This document shows positions 15,789-16,439 of a stretch of 16,439 bases of DNA, piece by piece (the stretch's first letter is position 1; each line of letters starts with the position of its first letter). The stretch spans positions 1 to 16,439 of the forward strand of contig CAZUAY010000056.1 of NCBI GenBank assembly GCA_964618405.1, written 5' to 3'. The notes under the pieces are model-generated. The model saw only the letters and a list, made by a program, of their open reading frames with translations, did no database searches and was not told the origin of the DNA. The translations under genes and the position numbers were made by a program. Source of the stretch: JBBQIY01 sp964618405 (GTDB taxonomy: Bacteria; Verrucomicrobiota; Kiritimatiellia; RFP12; UBA3636).

Positions 15789-15823
15789 AACTCCTCCATT
15801 CTACATGCGACATAATGGCTCAT

Positions 15824-15852
15824 ATATTACACAGAATGTCACACACTGTCAA
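15824..15852 (-). promoter_or_regulatory. Sigma-70-type promoter of the kinase/regulator/rluA unit
   Basis: On the minus strand a perfect -35 TTGACA (15847-15852) is followed after exactly 17 bp by the -10-like TAATAT (15824-15829). The predicted start is about 29 nt before the kinase ATG. No -24/-12 element is present, so the operon does not appear to be driven by its own sigma-54 activator. Confidence 0.65.
15831..15849. promoter_or_regulatory. Operator-like dyad within the promoter spacer
   Basis: ACAGAATGT and ACACACTGT form two half-sites that match at 7 of 9 positions when one is inverted (ACAG..TGT, C, ACA..CTGT). The 19-bp dyad covers nearly the whole spacer between -35 and -10. A dimeric repressor bound there would block polymerase. 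No regulator is identified. Confidence 0.35.
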
Positions 15853-15881
15853 TCGAATAGCAATTATTACGAAATAAAGAG

Positions 15882-16391
15882 GTAATCGGTCAGTCTACGG
15901 AAAAATAACAAGCATGAAAGGACAAGCTTTGACCTCACCCCCGTTGACTGCCCGATTACAGTCGCTAGTCGCTAGTAGTCATGAGTGGCTAGTGGCAGAA
16001 TGGAGAAGCAATCACATCTGGGAAGGATCTTGTCGGCTCTTTCGTCAGAGCTTTCCTTGTACTAGCGAGACCCTATCCGAAAAGCGCTCGGGGCGCGGAA
16101 AGGATGGAATATCCAGCAGCCAACAAGGAATATCCAATGACCAAATGAGTAAACTCGCACCAAAAGCACGATAATAGCATGGGATTCCATGATGTCCAAC
16201 CGAAGTCTTTCCTTGGAAATTGGATTTGAGTGTTGGCTGTTGGACATGAGCATTGTCCAGAACTTTCGGTATACCTTTTCGGATAGGCTCTAGCGACTAG
16301 CGACTCGTGACTAGCGACTGTAATCGGGCAGGTGGATGTTACGCCTCCGTTTGCCCAACCCCAGTGACTGACTGACTGACTGACCGATTAC
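15882..16391. repeat. Nested imperfect inverted-repeat element, about 510 bp, non-coding
   Basis: Several inverted pairs nest inside one another. The outermost is 15882-15894 with 16379-16391 (13 bp). Next is 15948-15970 with 16309-16331 (23 bp, perfect, containing CCCGATTACAG and copies of GTCGCTA). Then come 16072-16084 with 16275-16287 (13 bp, CCTATCCGAAAAG), 16112-16125 with 16231-16244 (13 of 14), 16132-16138 with 16219-16225, and the central CATGGGATTCCATG (16178-16191). The two outer pairs centre near 16138 and the inner ones near 16179. I see no plausible gene: short open frames lack SDs and family signs. It could be a MITE-like or composite palindromic intergenic repeat. Nothing else occupies this 500-bp stretch. 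Confidence 0.8.
16365..16384 (+). repeat. TGAC x5 microsatellite in the outer arm
   Basis: Five perfect tandem copies of TGAC run straight into CGATTAC, so the last copy is part of the TGACCGATTAC motif. The inverted left arm at 15882-15894 has only one full TGAC and part of another. The array therefore appears to have expanded on one side only. Confidence 0.85.
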
Positions 16392-16402
16392 AAAATGTCC
16401 TC

Positions 16403-16432
16403 TTGACCAAATGGGTCTGAGAGTGATATATT
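16403..16432 (+). promoter_or_regulatory. Outward-facing sigma-70-type promoter at the right edge
   Basis: TTGACC (16403-16408; 5 of 6) and TATATT (16427-16432; 5 of 6) are separated by 18 bp on the + strand. It lies just outside the palindromic element and points out of the window. It presumably drives a gene beyond 16439, which cannot be seen. Confidence 0.45.
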
Positions 16433-16439
16433 CAATTCT

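Noticed and set aside
15914..16253. Short open frames (86 aa + strand, 63 aa minus strand) in the right-hand intergenic region
   Set aside because: They run through the inverted repeat arms, lack SDs, and look like random frames in repeat DNA.
15789..16439. Insertion sequence or attachment site
   Set aside because: No transposase or integrase frame, no tRNA end and no obvious target-site duplication was seen, so only a repeat is claimed.

Overview
The window looks like chromosomal DNA from a Gram-negative (diderm) bacterium assembled as a draft or metagenome scaffold, since there is a run of exactly 100 N inside a tandem repeat. Outer-membrane biogenesis genes (an LptD-like protein and an LptF/LptG-family permease) and an NtrB/NtrC-type pair show the diderm character. 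The mix of an EboE-type TIM barrel, a stand-alone sugar-phosphate isomerase/epimerase and a large class II aldolase, at roughly even GC, would suit the PVC group (Verrucomicrobiota, Kiritimatiellota or Lentisphaerota). That placement is an inference, not something the sequence proves.

Layout. Bases 113-7346 are on the + strand: ychF, an lptD-like gene, a secreted beta-barrel protein with a Q/N/P-rich repeat region that holds the assembly gap, an eboE-like gene, and trpB. A strong bidirectional terminator (7373-7408) separates this from the minus-strand genes. Reading leftward from 11999 these are a PHP-domain protein, a class II aldolase, a sugar-phosphate isomerase/epimerase and an LptF/G permease. 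Reading leftward from 15788 is a second minus-strand unit: a soluble PAS histidine kinase, a sigma-54-type response regulator and an RluA-family pseudouridine synthase. Bases 15789-16439 carry no gene. They hold a consensus-like promoter with a dyad in its spacer, then a nested inverted-repeat element of about 510 bp, then an outward-facing promoter at the right edge.

How the genes work together. Two themes recur. One is the envelope: LptD-like assembly protein, repeat-bearing barrel, EboE (a family linked to metabolite traffic to the periplasm) and an LptF/G permease. The other is sugar or sugar-phosphate metabolism: PHP protein, aldolase and isomerase. trpB stands alone, without trpA or other trp genes.

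The least explained parts are the barrel/eboE pair outside any ebo cluster, the PHP/aldolase/isomerase unit of unknown substrate, and the nested palindromic element. Part of that element's outer-arm motif recurs at the extreme left of the window. No rRNA, tRNA, CRISPR array, transposase or phage gene was seen.
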